Source: Micromonospora nigra
GTDB lineage: Bacteria; Actinomycetota; Actinomycetes; Mycobacteriales; Micromonosporaceae
Assembly (NCBI RefSeq): GCF_900091585.1
Contig: NZ_FMHT01000002.1
Span: 55,101-119,100 of the forward strand
Length of the DNA stretch: 64,000 nt
Direction: 5' to 3'
The notes beneath the pieces are model-generated. The model ran no database searches and was not told where the DNA came from. It worked only from the letters and a program-made list of their open reading frames with translations. Shown here one piece after another: positions 25,061 to 34,020 of the stretch. A program made the position numbers and the translations under genes. Every line of letters starts with the position of its first letter. Positions within the stretch are counted from its first letter, which is position 1.

Positions 25061-26388
25061 CCCCTCAAAGAAGCACCCGCCGATCTCGGTGGCGACTGGC
25101 GATCGCCGCCGCCACCGCCGCCCTGCTTCTCGCCATCTCCGGCTGCACCGGGTCGAGCCTCGGCGGCTCGGACAACACCAACGAGGAGATCCGCATCGGG
25201 CTGATCGTGCCGAAGTCTGGCCCCTACAAGGCGATCGGCGACGACCAGGCCGCCGGTTGGCGGCTGGCCCTGGACAAGCTGGGCGGCAAGCTCGGCGGCC
25301 GACCGGTCAGAGTGATCGAGGCCGACGAGGGCGACGGCAAGGCCACCGCGCTCGCGTCGGCGCGCAAGCTGATCGAGCAGGACAAGGTCCTCGCCCTGGT
25401 CGGCGGGGGCACCGCGGACACGGTACAGACCCTGTACCCGCTGCTGAAGGAATCCGGGGTGCCGCTGATCGGCACCGGCGGCCGGCCATCCACGGTCGCC
25501 GACCCGACCTACCTGTGGTCGACGTCGTGGTTGAGCCAGGAGACCGGCGCGTCGATCGCCGCCTACCTGCGGCAGAAGGTGGGCGAGGGCCGGGTGTGGG
25601 TGATCGGCCCGGACTACATCGGCGGACGCGACCAGATCGGCGGGTTCGTCGACGCGTTCCGCAAGGCGGGCGGGAAGCTGGCCAACCCTGGCGGGGAGCC
25701 GACGTGGACGCCATGGGCGCCGGCCCCTACCACGGAGTTTTCCCCGTACCTGACGAAGATCAAGGAGTCCGGGGCGGCGGCGGTCTACACCTTCTACGCC
25801 GGTGCCAGCGCGGTGGAGTTCGTCAAGCAGTACCGGCAGTACGGCGTGGATGTACCGCTGTACGCCTCGGGGTTTCTCACCGAAGGCCCGTCCTTGACGG
25901 CGCTGGGGCAGCAGGCCAAGGGCATCTACACCGCCCTGAACTACTCCACCACGCTGGACAACGCAGCCAACCGGGATTTCGTGCGCCGCTACACCGCGGC
26001 GAACGACGGGAAGCTGCCGAATCTCTATCACGTCTGCGGGTGGGACGCGGCGCTCGTGCTGGACAAGGCCATCGCCGAAGCGCTCGCCCGCCCCGATGCC
26101 CCGGCGGCCACGCCTGGCACCACGACGTCGCCGACGCCCAGCAACGCCACGGCGGTCAGCCCGGCCGCGTCGCCCGCCAGCACGGGCGGGGCGAGCGGTG
26201 AGCTGACCTCACGGTCGCTGACGGCGGCGCTGTCGCGGGTCGGGTCTATCGACTCGCCCCGGGGCGCCTGGCAGTTCGGGTCGCAGAACCACACGCCTGT
26301 GCAGGCGTACTACCTGCGCGAGGTCGCCCAGGACGGGCAGGTGTGGGTCAACCGCACCGTGCAGACGTTGACCACCCTCGGCTCCTGA
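25057..26388 (+). CDS. ABC transporter substrate-binding lipoprotein (LivK-type)
   Basis: Periplasmic-binding-fold receptor of the branched-chain amino-acid/amide family, 443 residues. Signal peptide with lipobox (LLLAISGC, Cys near residue 31). Mature protein starts with IRIGLIVPKSGPYKAIGDD, typical for this family, and shows GGGTADTVQTLYPLL and FYAGASAVEFVKQY. A Thr/Ser/Pro/Ala insertion near residues 350-380 is low complexity. Translationally coupled to the conservon GTPase upstream. Substrate unknown; the family binds amino acids, amides, urea and aromatic acids. Confidence 0.88.
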   Translation: MTPQRSTRRSRWRLAIAAATAALLLAISGCTGSSLGGSDNTNEEIRIGLIVPKSGPYKAIGDDQAAGWRLALDKLGGKLGGRPVRVIEADEGDGKATALASARKLIEQDKVLALVGGGTADTVQTLYPLLKESGVPLIGTGGRPSTVADPTYLWSTSWLSQETGASIAAYLRQKVGEGRVWVIGPDYIGGRDQIGGFVDAFRKAGGKLANPGGEPTWTPWAPAPTTEFSPYLTKIKESGAAAVYTFYAGASAVEFVKQYRQYGVDVPLYASGFLTEGPSLTALGQQAKGIYTALNYSTTLDNAANRDFVRRYTAANDGKLPNLYHVCGWDAALVLDKAIAEALARPDAPAATPGTTTSPTPSNATAVSPAASPASTGGASGELTSRSLTAALSRVGSIDSPRGAWQFGSQNHTPVQAYYLREVAQDGQVWVNRTVQTLTTLGS

Positions 26389-26406
26389 GACGGAGAGATC
26401 GACACG

Positions 26407-27222
26407 ATGACCACGACCACCACCGGCGGGCAGACCGCCGGGTACATGTTCGACAACGCCACCGACGAGGCCGCCAACCAGCTGCGATACCTCGGCGAGA
26501 TTCTCGACTCCGGCACCCGCCGGATCCTGACCGATGCCGGGCTGACGCCGGGCTGGAACGTCACCGATGTCGGCGCCGGGGCGGGCACACTGACCGCCTG
26601 GCTGTCCGACCAGGTCGCCCCGGGCGGGCACGTCACCGCCGTGGACCTCGACCCCCGCCACATCCCGGCCAGCCCCAACATCACCGTCCGGGCCGGCGAC
26701 ATCCGCCAGATGGAACTGGACGGGTCGCAGCAGGCGGTCGTGGCCCGGCTGGTGTTGATGCACCTGCCCGAACGGGAGCAGATCCTCGCACGGCTGATGG
26801 AGGCCCTCGCTCCGGGTGGGGTGCTCGTGGTGGCGGACTGGGACTGCACATGGCGGGACATGATCCGCCGCAGCCCCAGCCCCCGCGCCAGTGAGCTGAT
26901 CGAGAAGTTCCACGACGCCCTGCTCGCCTTCGGGGAGTCCCGGGGGGCGGACATGGGCTGGGCCAAGCGGGCGCCGGAGGCGATGCTGCGCGCCGGCCTG
27001 GTCGACGTCACCAGCCACATCGAGTCCCGGTCGTGGCGCGGCGGCACCGGCATCTGCCTGCTGCACCGCAGCAACTCCATCCAGCGCGAGCCGGAACTGC
27101 TCGCCGCCGGCATGACCCGCGAGGACCTGACCGAGCTGCGGCAGGTGCTGATGGACCCCGATCTGATGCTGTCGGGCTACCTGATGCACACCACCGTCGG
27201 CCGTCGCCCCGCCCGGGCCTGA
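26407..27222 (+). CDS. class I SAM-dependent methyltransferase
   Basis: A 271-residue Rossmann-fold methyltransferase of the UbiE/Methyltransf_11 type. Motif I VGAGAGTLTAWL near residue 60, acidic motif II VTAVDLDP, and post-motif III VVADWDCTW near 145. It is inserted between the binding protein and the permeases of an ABC transporter, which is unusual. It may modify the imported compound or belong to a linked biosynthetic step. Confidence 0.85.
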   Translation: MTTTTTGGQTAGYMFDNATDEAANQLRYLGEILDSGTRRILTDAGLTPGWNVTDVGAGAGTLTAWLSDQVAPGGHVTAVDLDPRHIPASPNITVRAGDIRQMELDGSQQAVVARLVLMHLPEREQILARLMEALAPGGVLVVADWDCTWRDMIRRSPSPRASELIEKFHDALLAFGESRGADMGWAKRAPEAMLRAGLVDVTSHIESRSWRGGTGICLLHRSNSIQREPELLAAGMTREDLTELRQVLMDPDLMLSGYLMHTTVGRRPARA

Positions 27223-27249
27223 CCAACCCTGTTGGAGAGGAGGAGTGCC

Positions 27250-28128
27250 GTGGGCCTGAGCGGGCTCGTCAACCCCTACACGATCACCGCGTTAGACGGC
27301 GTCGCGTACGGGCTGCTGCTGTTCACCATCGCCGCCGGCCTGACGCTGATCGTCGGCGTGGCCGGGGTGTTCTCGATGGCCCACGGCACCCTCTACCTCG
27401 CCGGCGCCTACCTCGCCTGGCACCTCGCCGACGGCGGCTGGACCGGCCTCGCCCTCGCCCTGGCCGCCGCCGCGGCGGTGGGCGCCCTCGGGGGAGCGGG
27501 CCTCGCCGCCGTCGTACGCCCCCTCACCGATCGGCCGCTGGACCAGGTGCTGGCCACCCTCGGTATCGCCTACATCGCCGCCGACCAGTTCAGCACGGTC
27601 TTCGGCGCAGAGCCGCGCTCGGTCAATCCGCCCCGGGCGGCCGCCGGCTCGGTCCGCCTGGGCGACTACCAGTACCCGATCTACCGTCTGCTGTTCATCG
27701 CGATCGGCCTCGCGGTGGTGGTGCTGCTGTTCTGGCTCGTCGAGCGGTCCCGGGCCGGAGCGGTCGTGCGCGCGGTGGTCGCCGATCCGGGCATGGCCGC
27801 CGCCACCGGTCTGCGCACGAGCGCCGTCCGCGCGGCCGTGTTGGTCGGTGGGGGAGTCCTCGCGGTGACCGCCGGGGTGCTCGGCGCACCGGTCATCGGC
27901 CCGGCTCCCGGCGTGGATACCACCATCCTGGTCTACTCGCTGATCGTCTGCGTCGTCGGCGGGCTCGGCAGCATCCGCAGTGCCCTGCTCGCCGCGCTCG
28001 GCGTCGGGCAGGCCCTCACCCTCGGCGTCGCGGTCGTCCCCGGCGCTGCCGCGTTCATCCTCGCCGCCGCCATGCTCGCCGCGCTCACCGTCCGGCACCG
28101 CACCGCACTCCCGGGGCGGCCCGCATGA
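27250..28128 (+). CDS. ABC transporter permease (LivH-type)
   Basis: Integral membrane permease of the LivH family, 292 residues, about eight hydrophobic segments. Signature GLTLIVGVAGVFSMAHG near the N-terminus and a VGGLGSIRSALLAALGVG EAA-like loop near 235 (quoted in parts). GTG at 27250 is preceded by GAGAGGAGG. ATGA overlap with the LivM-type gene. Confidence 0.87.
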   Translation: MGLSGLVNPYTITALDGVAYGLLLFTIAAGLTLIVGVAGVFSMAHGTLYLAGAYLAWHLADGGWTGLALALAAAAAVGALGGAGLAAVVRPLTDRPLDQVLATLGIAYIAADQFSTVFGAEPRSVNPPRAAAGSVRLGDYQYPIYRLLFIAIGLAVVVLLFWLVERSRAGAVVRAVVADPGMAAATGLRTSAVRAAVLVGGGVLAVTAGVLGAPVIGPAPGVDTTILVYSLIVCVVGGLGSIRSALLAALGVGQALTLGVAVVPGAAAFILAAAMLAALTVRHRTALPGRPA

Positions 28129-29114
28129 CCACCACCCTCACCCCCACTCCTGTCACCGACACCCCGACCCGACGTGTTTGGGTGGTGCCGCCGTGGAGCA
28201 CGCCTGCGGCCGGGGCGTTGGCCCTGGTCGCGGCGGTGGCGCTGCCGTGGCTGGTCAACGCATACGTGGTCTCCCTCGCTGCCACCGCCCTGGTTATGGC
28301 CGTGCTCGCCATGAGCGCCCAACTGCTGGTGGGATGGGCTGGACTGGCACCGCTGGGACAAGCCGCCTACCTGGCCGTCGGCGCGTACACCGCCGCGAGC
28401 ACCGCCACGCTGACCAGCCTCGGTCCCATCCAACTCCTCGCGGCCTCCGCCGCCGGGGCGGTGGCCGCCGCCGTCACCGGCTGCCTCGCCGTGCGAGCCC
28501 GGGGCACCACCTTCCTGATGGTGACCTTCGGTCTGGGTGAGCTCGTCCACGCTGCCGCGAACCAGTGGGCATCGGGCGGCAGCGAAGGTGTCCACGCCCC
28601 GCCCGTCGTGGCGCTGCCCGGCCTGTCTCCGATGGTGCGGCCCGGCTGGGTGTACCTGTACGTGCTGGTCTGCGCCCTGCTCGTCGGCACCGCCGTCGCC
28701 ATCCTCATCCGGACCCGCTTCGCTCTGCTGCTGCGCGGCATCGCCGCCCATGAGCCTCGGGTGCAAGCGGCCGGGCAGCGCACCGGCCGTCTGCTGCTCG
28801 CCGCGTACACGATCGCCGGGGGGATCGCCGGCGCGGCCGGAGCCCTGGCCATCGCGGTCACCCGGTACGTATCGCCCGCCGACGCGGCCATGGGCGTCTC
28901 CGCCCTCGCCCTGGCTGCCGCGCTCATCGGCTCCGGCAGCATGATCGGCGCCTGCGCCGGAGCGGTCCTCCTCGTCGCGGCCCGGGACTGGGTCGGCGGC
29001 CTGCTCGGCGGCCACGGTCCCACCCTGCTCGGCCTGGCGTTTCTGCTGCTGGCCTACCTGCCTCGGCACCGCCTGGCCGGCCTCACCATCCGATTCCCCG
29101 GGAGGCGGACATGA
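28125..29114 (+). CDS. ABC transporter permease (LivM-type)
   Basis: Second permease, 329 residues, about nine hydrophobic segments. LivM signatures AMSAQLLVGWAGLAPLGQAA near residue 60 and RTRFALLLRGIAAHEPRVQAAG near 195 (the cytoplasmic coupling loop; quoted in parts). ATG 28125 sits in an ATGA overlap with LivH. A much longer open frame upstream is the shadow of LivH and the methyltransferase. Confidence 0.87.
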   Translation: MTTTLTPTPVTDTPTRRVWVVPPWSTPAAGALALVAAVALPWLVNAYVVSLAATALVMAVLAMSAQLLVGWAGLAPLGQAAYLAVGAYTAASTATLTSLGPIQLLAASAAGAVAAAVTGCLAVRARGTTFLMVTFGLGELVHAAANQWASGGSEGVHAPPVVALPGLSPMVRPGWVYLYVLVCALLVGTAVAILIRTRFALLLRGIAAHEPRVQAAGQRTGRLLLAAYTIAGGIAGAAGALAIAVTRYVSPADAAMGVSALALAAALIGSGSMIGACAGAVLLVAARDWVGGLLGGHGPTLLGLAFLLLAYLPRHRLAGLTIRFPGRRT

Positions 29115-30634
29115 CCGGCGCACTCCTGCACCTGGAGGCCGTCAGCCGTTCCTACGGCGCCCGCCGGGCTGTCGATGAGGTCAGCGTCGAGCTGCGGCCC
29201 GGGGCCCGGCACGCGATCATCGGCCCCAACGGCGCCGGCAAGTCCACCCTGCTGCACCTCGTCGCCGGCACTCTGCGCGCAACCTCCGGGCGCATCCTCT
29301 ACGCCGGACACGACATCGGCCGCTGGCCGGCGCACCGCCGGGCCCGTGCCGGGATCGCCCGCACCTGGCAACACCCGGCCGTCGCCCGCCCGCTCACCGC
29401 CATGCAGAACGTGCTGCTCGCCGTCCCTGGGCAGCGCCTCGCCGCTCTACGGCACCAGCCACGCGCCGTGACCGCCGCCCACACGGCGCTGGCCCAGGTC
29501 GGCCTCACCGCGCACGCCGACCGGCCCGCCGGTGAGCTCGCCTACGGCGATCAACGCCGCCTGGAGATCGCCGTCGCGCTGGCCGCCGGGCCGCGGCTGC
29601 TGCTGCTCGACGAACCCTCCGCCGGCCTCGCCACCGGCGAGGTCACCGGCCTCGCCGAGCTGATCCGCGCGCTGCCGGACGACATCACCGTGCTGCTGGT
29701 CGACCACAACCTCGACTTCGTCGCCGCCGTCGCCGACACCGTCACCGTGCTGCACCACGGCCAGCACATCGCCACCGGGGCTCCCGCCGACATCCGCGAA
29801 CACCCCGACGTGCGACGCGTCTACCTCGGCACCGACGCTCCGAGCAGTCCCGCGGCGAGCAGCGCCCGTGACAGCCCGTCCACGGCCGCCGCCGTGGCCG
29901 GGACGCCCGTCCTGCGGGTGCGCAGCCTGAGCGCCCGCTACACCGGCGCGCCCGTGCTCACCGACATCACCCTCGACGTGCGGGCCGGGCGGGTGACCGC
30001 GGTCGTCGGCCGCAACGGCGCCGGCAAGACCACCCTGATCAACACCATCGTCGGCCTGCACCCCGCCGGACCCGGCACCGACATCGTCCTGCACGGGCAG
30101 GCCCTGACCGGGTGCGACACCCGCCGTCGCGCCCGTGCCGGCCTCGGCATGGTCCCCCAGGGCCGTCGCCTGTTCGCCGGGCTCACCGTCGACGAACACC
30201 TCGCCCTGCCCCGAGCACACCCCACCCGATCCAGGACCGTCGACGTCCGCCAGGTGCTCGACCTGTTTCCCGCACTGGCGCAGCGGCGCCATCACCGACC
30301 TGATCAGCTCTCGGGAGGCGAACAGCAGATGCTCGCCCTGGCCCGCGCGTTGGTCGCTGCCCCGGACGTGCTGCTGCTCGATGAGCCGTCCGAGGGACTT
30401 GCCCCCGCCATCGTCGGTCAGCTCGCGACGATCATCACCGGCCTCGCCGCCGCCGGCACCGCCATTCTGCTCGCCGAGCAGAACCTCGCCCTGGCCTGCC
30501 AGGTCGCGCACGACATCGCCGTCCTGGACCGTGCCCGCATCATCCGCCACCTCGCCACCGAAGACATCCGCGAGTACCCCACCGAACTCCACGACCTGCT
30601 CACCGTCCCGACGACCACATCGACACCGTCATGA
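29111..30634 (+). CDS. fused LivG-LivF ABC ATPase
   Basis: Single 507-residue polypeptide carrying two complete nucleotide-binding domains. Domain 1 (residues 1-~240, LivG-like): Walker A GPNGAGKS, signature region ELAYGDQRRLEIA, Walker B LLLLDEPSAGL. Domain 2 (~265-507, LivF-like): Walker A GRNGAGKT, signature LSGGEQQMLALAR, Walker B LLLDEPSEGL. LivG and LivF are usually separate proteins; here they are joined by a ~25-residue Ser/Ala linker. Domain 1 has a degenerate signature (AYGDQ instead of LSGGQ), as LivG-type proteins often do. ATGA overlaps on both sides. Confidence 0.9.
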   Translation: MTGALLHLEAVSRSYGARRAVDEVSVELRPGARHAIIGPNGAGKSTLLHLVAGTLRATSGRILYAGHDIGRWPAHRRARAGIARTWQHPAVARPLTAMQNVLLAVPGQRLAALRHQPRAVTAAHTALAQVGLTAHADRPAGELAYGDQRRLEIAVALAAGPRLLLLDEPSAGLATGEVTGLAELIRALPDDITVLLVDHNLDFVAAVADTVTVLHHGQHIATGAPADIREHPDVRRVYLGTDAPSSPAASSARDSPSTAAAVAGTPVLRVRSLSARYTGAPVLTDITLDVRAGRVTAVVGRNGAGKTTLINTIVGLHPAGPGTDIVLHGQALTGCDTRRRARAGLGMVPQGRRLFAGLTVDEHLALPRAHPTRSRTVDVRQVLDLFPALAQRRHHRPDQLSGGEQQMLALARALVAAPDVLLLDEPSEGLAPAIVGQLATIITGLAAAGTAILLAEQNLALACQVAHDIAVLDRARIIRHLATEDIREYPTELHDLLTVPTTTSTPS

Positions 30635-30840
30635 CTGCGAACCTCGATCATCACCGACCCGGCGAGGTCACCCCCGTGCCTCGCCACCGTTCACCCGGCG
30701 CGACGGCCCGGCCGCGCCCGGTGGGCACCGCCGCCCGCACGGCACACCCCGCTGCGGGTAGCGGCGGGTGGTTGGCGACGCTGACCCGAACACCGTCGCC
30801 AACCACCCCACCCATCACCATGCGGCCGGTGACGCCATGA
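30631..30840 (+). CDS. small hypothetical protein (candidate)
   Basis: A 69-codon ORF joined by ATGA overlaps to both neighbours (30631 and 30837), which is the main reason to think it is translated. Its sequence is low complexity, rich in Pro, Thr, Arg and Ala, with no recognisable domain. It could simply be a translational bridge that carries ribosomes from the ATPase to the next gene. Confidence 0.4.
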   Translation: MTANLDHHRPGEVTPVPRHRSPGATARPRPVGTAARTAHPAAGSGGWLATLTRTPSPTTPPITMRPVTP

Positions 30841-31199
30841 CCGACGACGACACCAGCCTGTGGTTGCTCACCGACCTGGCCAGCTGCACCACCTGCCGCC
30901 AGACACTCCAGCCCTACTCCGCCACCCCGCTACGCCGCTTCTACGTCTGCTTCTGCTTCACGCTCTATGACGCCGGGCTTCTGGAGGCCCTCGTCGTCGG
31001 AGACGCCGCCGCCCATGATCGGCGCACCTCCACCGAACGGCCCCTCATCACCTACAACCGGTGGTACCAGTCGACCCGGGCGGACCTCCGCCAGCACTTG
31101 CTCCGCATGGTCGACCACACCCTCGTCCACACACCACACCGCGTCGAGTTGCGCTGGCACCCGCACGTGCCCGCCGCCACCGCGGTCTACCAACCATGA
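30837..31199 (+). CDS. small cysteine-containing hypothetical protein
   Basis: A 120-residue protein with a CTTC motif near residue 16 and a CFC motif near 39, suggesting a zinc-binding knuckle, followed by a helical His/Arg-rich C-terminal part. Not recognised. Start ATG 30837 is chosen for its ATGA overlap with the previous ORF. Its place between an ABC ATPase and a methyltransferase suggests a role in the same pathway. Confidence 0.55.
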   Translation: MTDDDTSLWLLTDLASCTTCRQTLQPYSATPLRRFYVCFCFTLYDAGLLEALVVGDAAAHDRRTSTERPLITYNRWYQSTRADLRQHLLRMVDHTLVHTPHRVELRWHPHVPAATAVYQP

Positions 31200-31229
31200 C
31201 CGGGAGGACCGTCACCACCCCGCGCCGCC

Positions 31230-31246
31230 TGATGCCGCCGGCATCA
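31230..31246 (-). repeat. dispersed palindrome, intergenic copy
   Basis: TGATGCCGCCGGCATCA between the Cys-containing protein and the methyltransferase. Confidence 0.9.
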
Positions 31247-31275
31247 CCCACCTCGCCGACAACCGGAGGATCGCC

Positions 31276-32031
31276 ATGACAACCACTCTGCAGGCCCATT
31301 CCGGGCCGCTACATCAGCTGCTCAACCCGAGTATCCGCACGGTCTTGGACCGACTCGACATCCGGACCAACCAGCAGGTGCTGGAAGTCGGCGCTGGTAC
31401 CGGCGAGATCACCGCCCGCCTGGCCCAGCTCGTCGGCCGCAACGGGTCCGTCACCGCCGTCGACGCCGACACCAGTCAGCTCGCCGGCACCGCCGTCATC
31501 GACGTTCAGCAGCGCGACCCGAACCGAGACCTCCTGCCCGGCCAGAGCGGCAGGTACGACCACATCGTGGCCCGTTGGCCCCACGGCACCCTGCGCGACC
31601 CGGCAGACGTGATCGAGCAGATGGTCGCCCGCCTGCGCCCGGGCGGCTGGCTCGTCCTCGCCGACATCACTCCCACCCCACCCCGGATCTACCGGGCACC
31701 TGACGACGAGTCCGGCACCCTCATCTACACCGTCATGCAGCAGGTCCACCGCGCCCTCACCGGCCTGGACGGCGCGACCTGGACCGCCAATCCCGAAACC
31801 CTGCTGTTGAACCAGGGCATAGTGCAGCACTGCATCCACAGCGCTACCGAAACCTGGACCGGCGGTGGCCCCGGGTGCCGGCTGCTCGCGGACATCGTCA
31901 GCCACCTGCGTCCCAGCCTGACCGACATCACGCACGAGGACGCGAACCGATTCGGTGACCTCATGACCGACACCCGCGTACTCCTGGGCTCCTACGAGCG
32001 CCGGGTCATTCATGCCCGTGAGCGCAACTGA
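31276..32031 (+). CDS. class I SAM-dependent methyltransferase
   Basis: A 251-residue methyltransferase with motif I VLEVGAGTGEITARL near residue 37 and motif II VTAVDAD. It is clearly distinct from the methyltransferase at 26407 but built on the same fold. ATG 31276 follows GGAGGA at 31265-31270. A palindrome copy sits in the 76-base gap before it. Confidence 0.82.
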   Translation: MTTTLQAHSGPLHQLLNPSIRTVLDRLDIRTNQQVLEVGAGTGEITARLAQLVGRNGSVTAVDADTSQLAGTAVIDVQQRDPNRDLLPGQSGRYDHIVARWPHGTLRDPADVIEQMVARLRPGGWLVLADITPTPPRIYRAPDDESGTLIYTVMQQVHRALTGLDGATWTANPETLLLNQGIVQHCIHSATETWTGGGPGCRLLADIVSHLRPSLTDITHEDANRFGDLMTDTRVLLGSYERRVIHARERN

Positions 32032-32044
32032 AGGCGCGAGAACC

Positions 32045-32956
32045 ATGACCCATGTGACCCTCCCGGCGCGCGGCCGACTTGCCGCGCTACTCGGCGGCAG
32101 CCTCATCCTGCTCACCGCGTGCCAGAACGCCGGCACGGCCACCGCAGGGCCGGACGCCACCCCGCCCGCCGCGCAGCAGCCGGCGAGCTCATCATCCACG
32201 GCCGCCACCGCCGCCGGGCTCACCGCGCCGCAGCGCCTGGAACTGCTCGCCAGCACCGTCAGCGCCGTACCCGCTGACACCACCGGCCGGCTGCCCTACA
32301 CCTACCTGCACCTTCAGACATGGGCACGCGCGACGAACACGATCGTCCGCACCGACGTACGGCGCTGGCGGCACGACGCCGACGGGTCCGGCCGAGAGAT
32401 CATCCGTCGGGCACCGGACCTGCGTGGCGTCGACCACGAGCCCACGCCCGAGGAACGCCAGGATCTCATTCAGGCTGCGCAGCGTTCGCTCCGGTACCGG
32501 GTCGGTCAGCTGCATTCCTACCTGCCCGGGGGAGTCCCGGCCGACCCCGGCGAGCTGGCCAAACTGCTGGCCCCGCCCAAGCTGGTCGACGAGCCCGCCT
32601 ATCCGAGGATGCTGGCCGGCGGTGTCGTCGGACTGGCCACCAGCCATCATCTCGACCAGCGGCAGCGAGCGACGACCCTACGCGTCCTGGCGGCCGTCCC
32701 CCACATCACGTACCGGGGTACGACGACCGACCTCGCCGGCCGGCCCGGACTGTCCTTCCAGGTTGCCGCCGACGGATCCACCTCGACATTGGTCATCGAC
32801 CCGGCCACCGGCGAACTCCTGGCGGCGAAGGAATGGATCGACGGCGGGCCTCGGCCCGGTCTGTTCTCCTACATCCTCCTGCTGGACCGTGGCCGTGCCG
32901 CCACCAACAGCCCCACCTCACCCACCACCGCCGCAGTAGTGACGCACCTGCGGTGA
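32045..32956 (+). CDS. CU044_5270-family lipoprotein
   Basis: A 303-residue lipoprotein with signal peptide and lipobox LILLTAC (Cys near residue 26), a Thr/Ala/Pro linker, and an extracytoplasmic domain with the pattern of CU044_5270-family proteins (PYTYLHLQTWA, a central HEPTPEERQDL, and a final GRPGLSFQVA..STLVIDPATGELLA). In actinomycetes this family is often paired with sigma factors; here it ends the transporter operon. Confidence 0.7.
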   Translation: MTHVTLPARGRLAALLGGSLILLTACQNAGTATAGPDATPPAAQQPASSSSTAATAAGLTAPQRLELLASTVSAVPADTTGRLPYTYLHLQTWARATNTIVRTDVRRWRHDADGSGREIIRRAPDLRGVDHEPTPEERQDLIQAAQRSLRYRVGQLHSYLPGGVPADPGELAKLLAPPKLVDEPAYPRMLAGGVVGLATSHHLDQRQRATTLRVLAAVPHITYRGTTTDLAGRPGLSFQVAADGSTSTLVIDPATGELLAAKEWIDGGPRPGLFSYILLLDRGRAATNSPTSPTTAAVVTHLR

Positions 32957-33006
32957 CAAGCCGACCGGCCGCCGAACCTAGGGGGTAGGGCGGCGACCGG
33001 TCCTCC

Positions 33007-33049
33007 GTGGCCGGCGGCAGCGGGCCCCCCGTCCCCTGCCGCCGGCCAC
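33007..33049 (+). terminator. 14-bp stem-loop ending the transporter operon
   Basis: GTGGCCGGCGGCAG pairs perfectly with CTGCCGCCGGCCAC across a 15-base loop, 50 bases after the lipoprotein stop. Strong Rho-independent-type hairpin without U-tract. Confidence 0.75.
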
Positions 33050-33086
33050 CCAACCCGGCGAGACGACAAGCAGCAAGGAGCACGAC

Positions 33087-33731
33087 GTGACGCACCGAAT
33101 CCGGGCCGCCCGATGGGTGGAGAAGGACCATGTCGCCGCGGTGATCGCCGAGGCCTTCCAACCCACCCCTATCGCCGCGTGGCTGGTACCCGACGAAGAA
33201 CAGCGCGGCCGTGTCCTGACCGATGTCGCCGCCATTTGGGTCGAACACGCCATGTTCTACGGCGACGTCCACGTCACCAGCGACATCGCCGCCGCCACGG
33301 TCTGCTTCCACCGGTACCGGCCGCTCCCGCCACCGGCCAGCTACACCACCCGCCTCGCCACCGCCGCCGGCCCGCACGCCGACAACTTCCTCGCCCTGGA
33401 CGACGTCATCGCCAGCAGGCAGCCGACCGAGGCTCACTACCAGCTTGCTTACCTTGCCGTGCGCCCCACACACCAGCGATCCGGTCGCGGCCGGGCTCTG
33501 ATGGTCCACCTACGCAGCCGACTCGACCTCATCGAACTGCCGAGCTGGACCCTCACCCTCCCCACCGGGGAACCCCTCCTCGGCCAGGCCGGTTACGAAG
33601 CCGACGAAGCGATCGTGCGCCCGACCGGCGGCGTGACCATGCAACCGATGAGCCGTCGCCCGGGCCAGCGCGGTGATACGGCCACTGCCGCGATCCGACT
33701 TGCCAGCAGCCGTCAAACTTTACAGGTCTGA
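33087..33731 (+). CDS. GNAT family N-acetyltransferase
   Basis: A 214-residue GNAT protein. YQLAYLAVRPTHQRSGRGRALM near residue 118-138 is the beta4 strand plus acetyl-CoA loop (quoted in parts). A C-terminal ~25-residue basic tail follows the fold. Start GTG 33087 with AAGGAG a few bases upstream. Substrate unknown. Confidence 0.78.
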   Translation: MTHRIRAARWVEKDHVAAVIAEAFQPTPIAAWLVPDEEQRGRVLTDVAAIWVEHAMFYGDVHVTSDIAAATVCFHRYRPLPPPASYTTRLATAAGPHADNFLALDDVIASRQPTEAHYQLAYLAVRPTHQRSGRGRALMVHLRSRLDLIELPSWTLTLPTGEPLLGQAGYEADEAIVRPTGGVTMQPMSRRPGQRGDTATAAIRLASSRQTLQV

Positions 33732-34020
33732 TACACCATGGATCTGCCGGAGACGTCTCTACCGGCCGGGCTGTTGCGCTCCGGAGGCTGCTACGGACCC
33801 TTCGTGCAGGTCGACGCCAGCATCGAGCGGCCTACCAGTGTCAGCCTGGCTGCCGGCCTGCGGGCGGTCGCCATCAGAGCCCCTGACCGAGGGTCGCTCC
33901 CACGCCAGCTAGCTCCGGTGTCGAATGATGCCGGCGGCATCACATCTCCCCAAGGCGACCGAGCTGCTCAGCTCAGAGGTGGCGGAGTGCAGGTGGTGGT
34001 GTGGCAGTCGATGCTGCTGG
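33732..34020. other. intergenic region between convergent genes
   Basis: The reading frame open here on the plus strand runs into the antisense of the HAD gene and has no protein-like features. The segment contains one palindrome copy at 33926-33942 and otherwise nothing I can support. Confidence 0.5.
33926..33942 (+). repeat. dispersed palindrome, intergenic copy
   Basis: TGATGCCGGCGGCATCA in the gap before the HAD gene. Confidence 0.9.

Noticed and set aside
27033..28124. Long N-terminal extension of the LivM-type frame
   Set aside because: It is Arg/Pro-rich shadow sequence of the methyltransferase and LivH genes; the ATGA start at 28125 fits the family.
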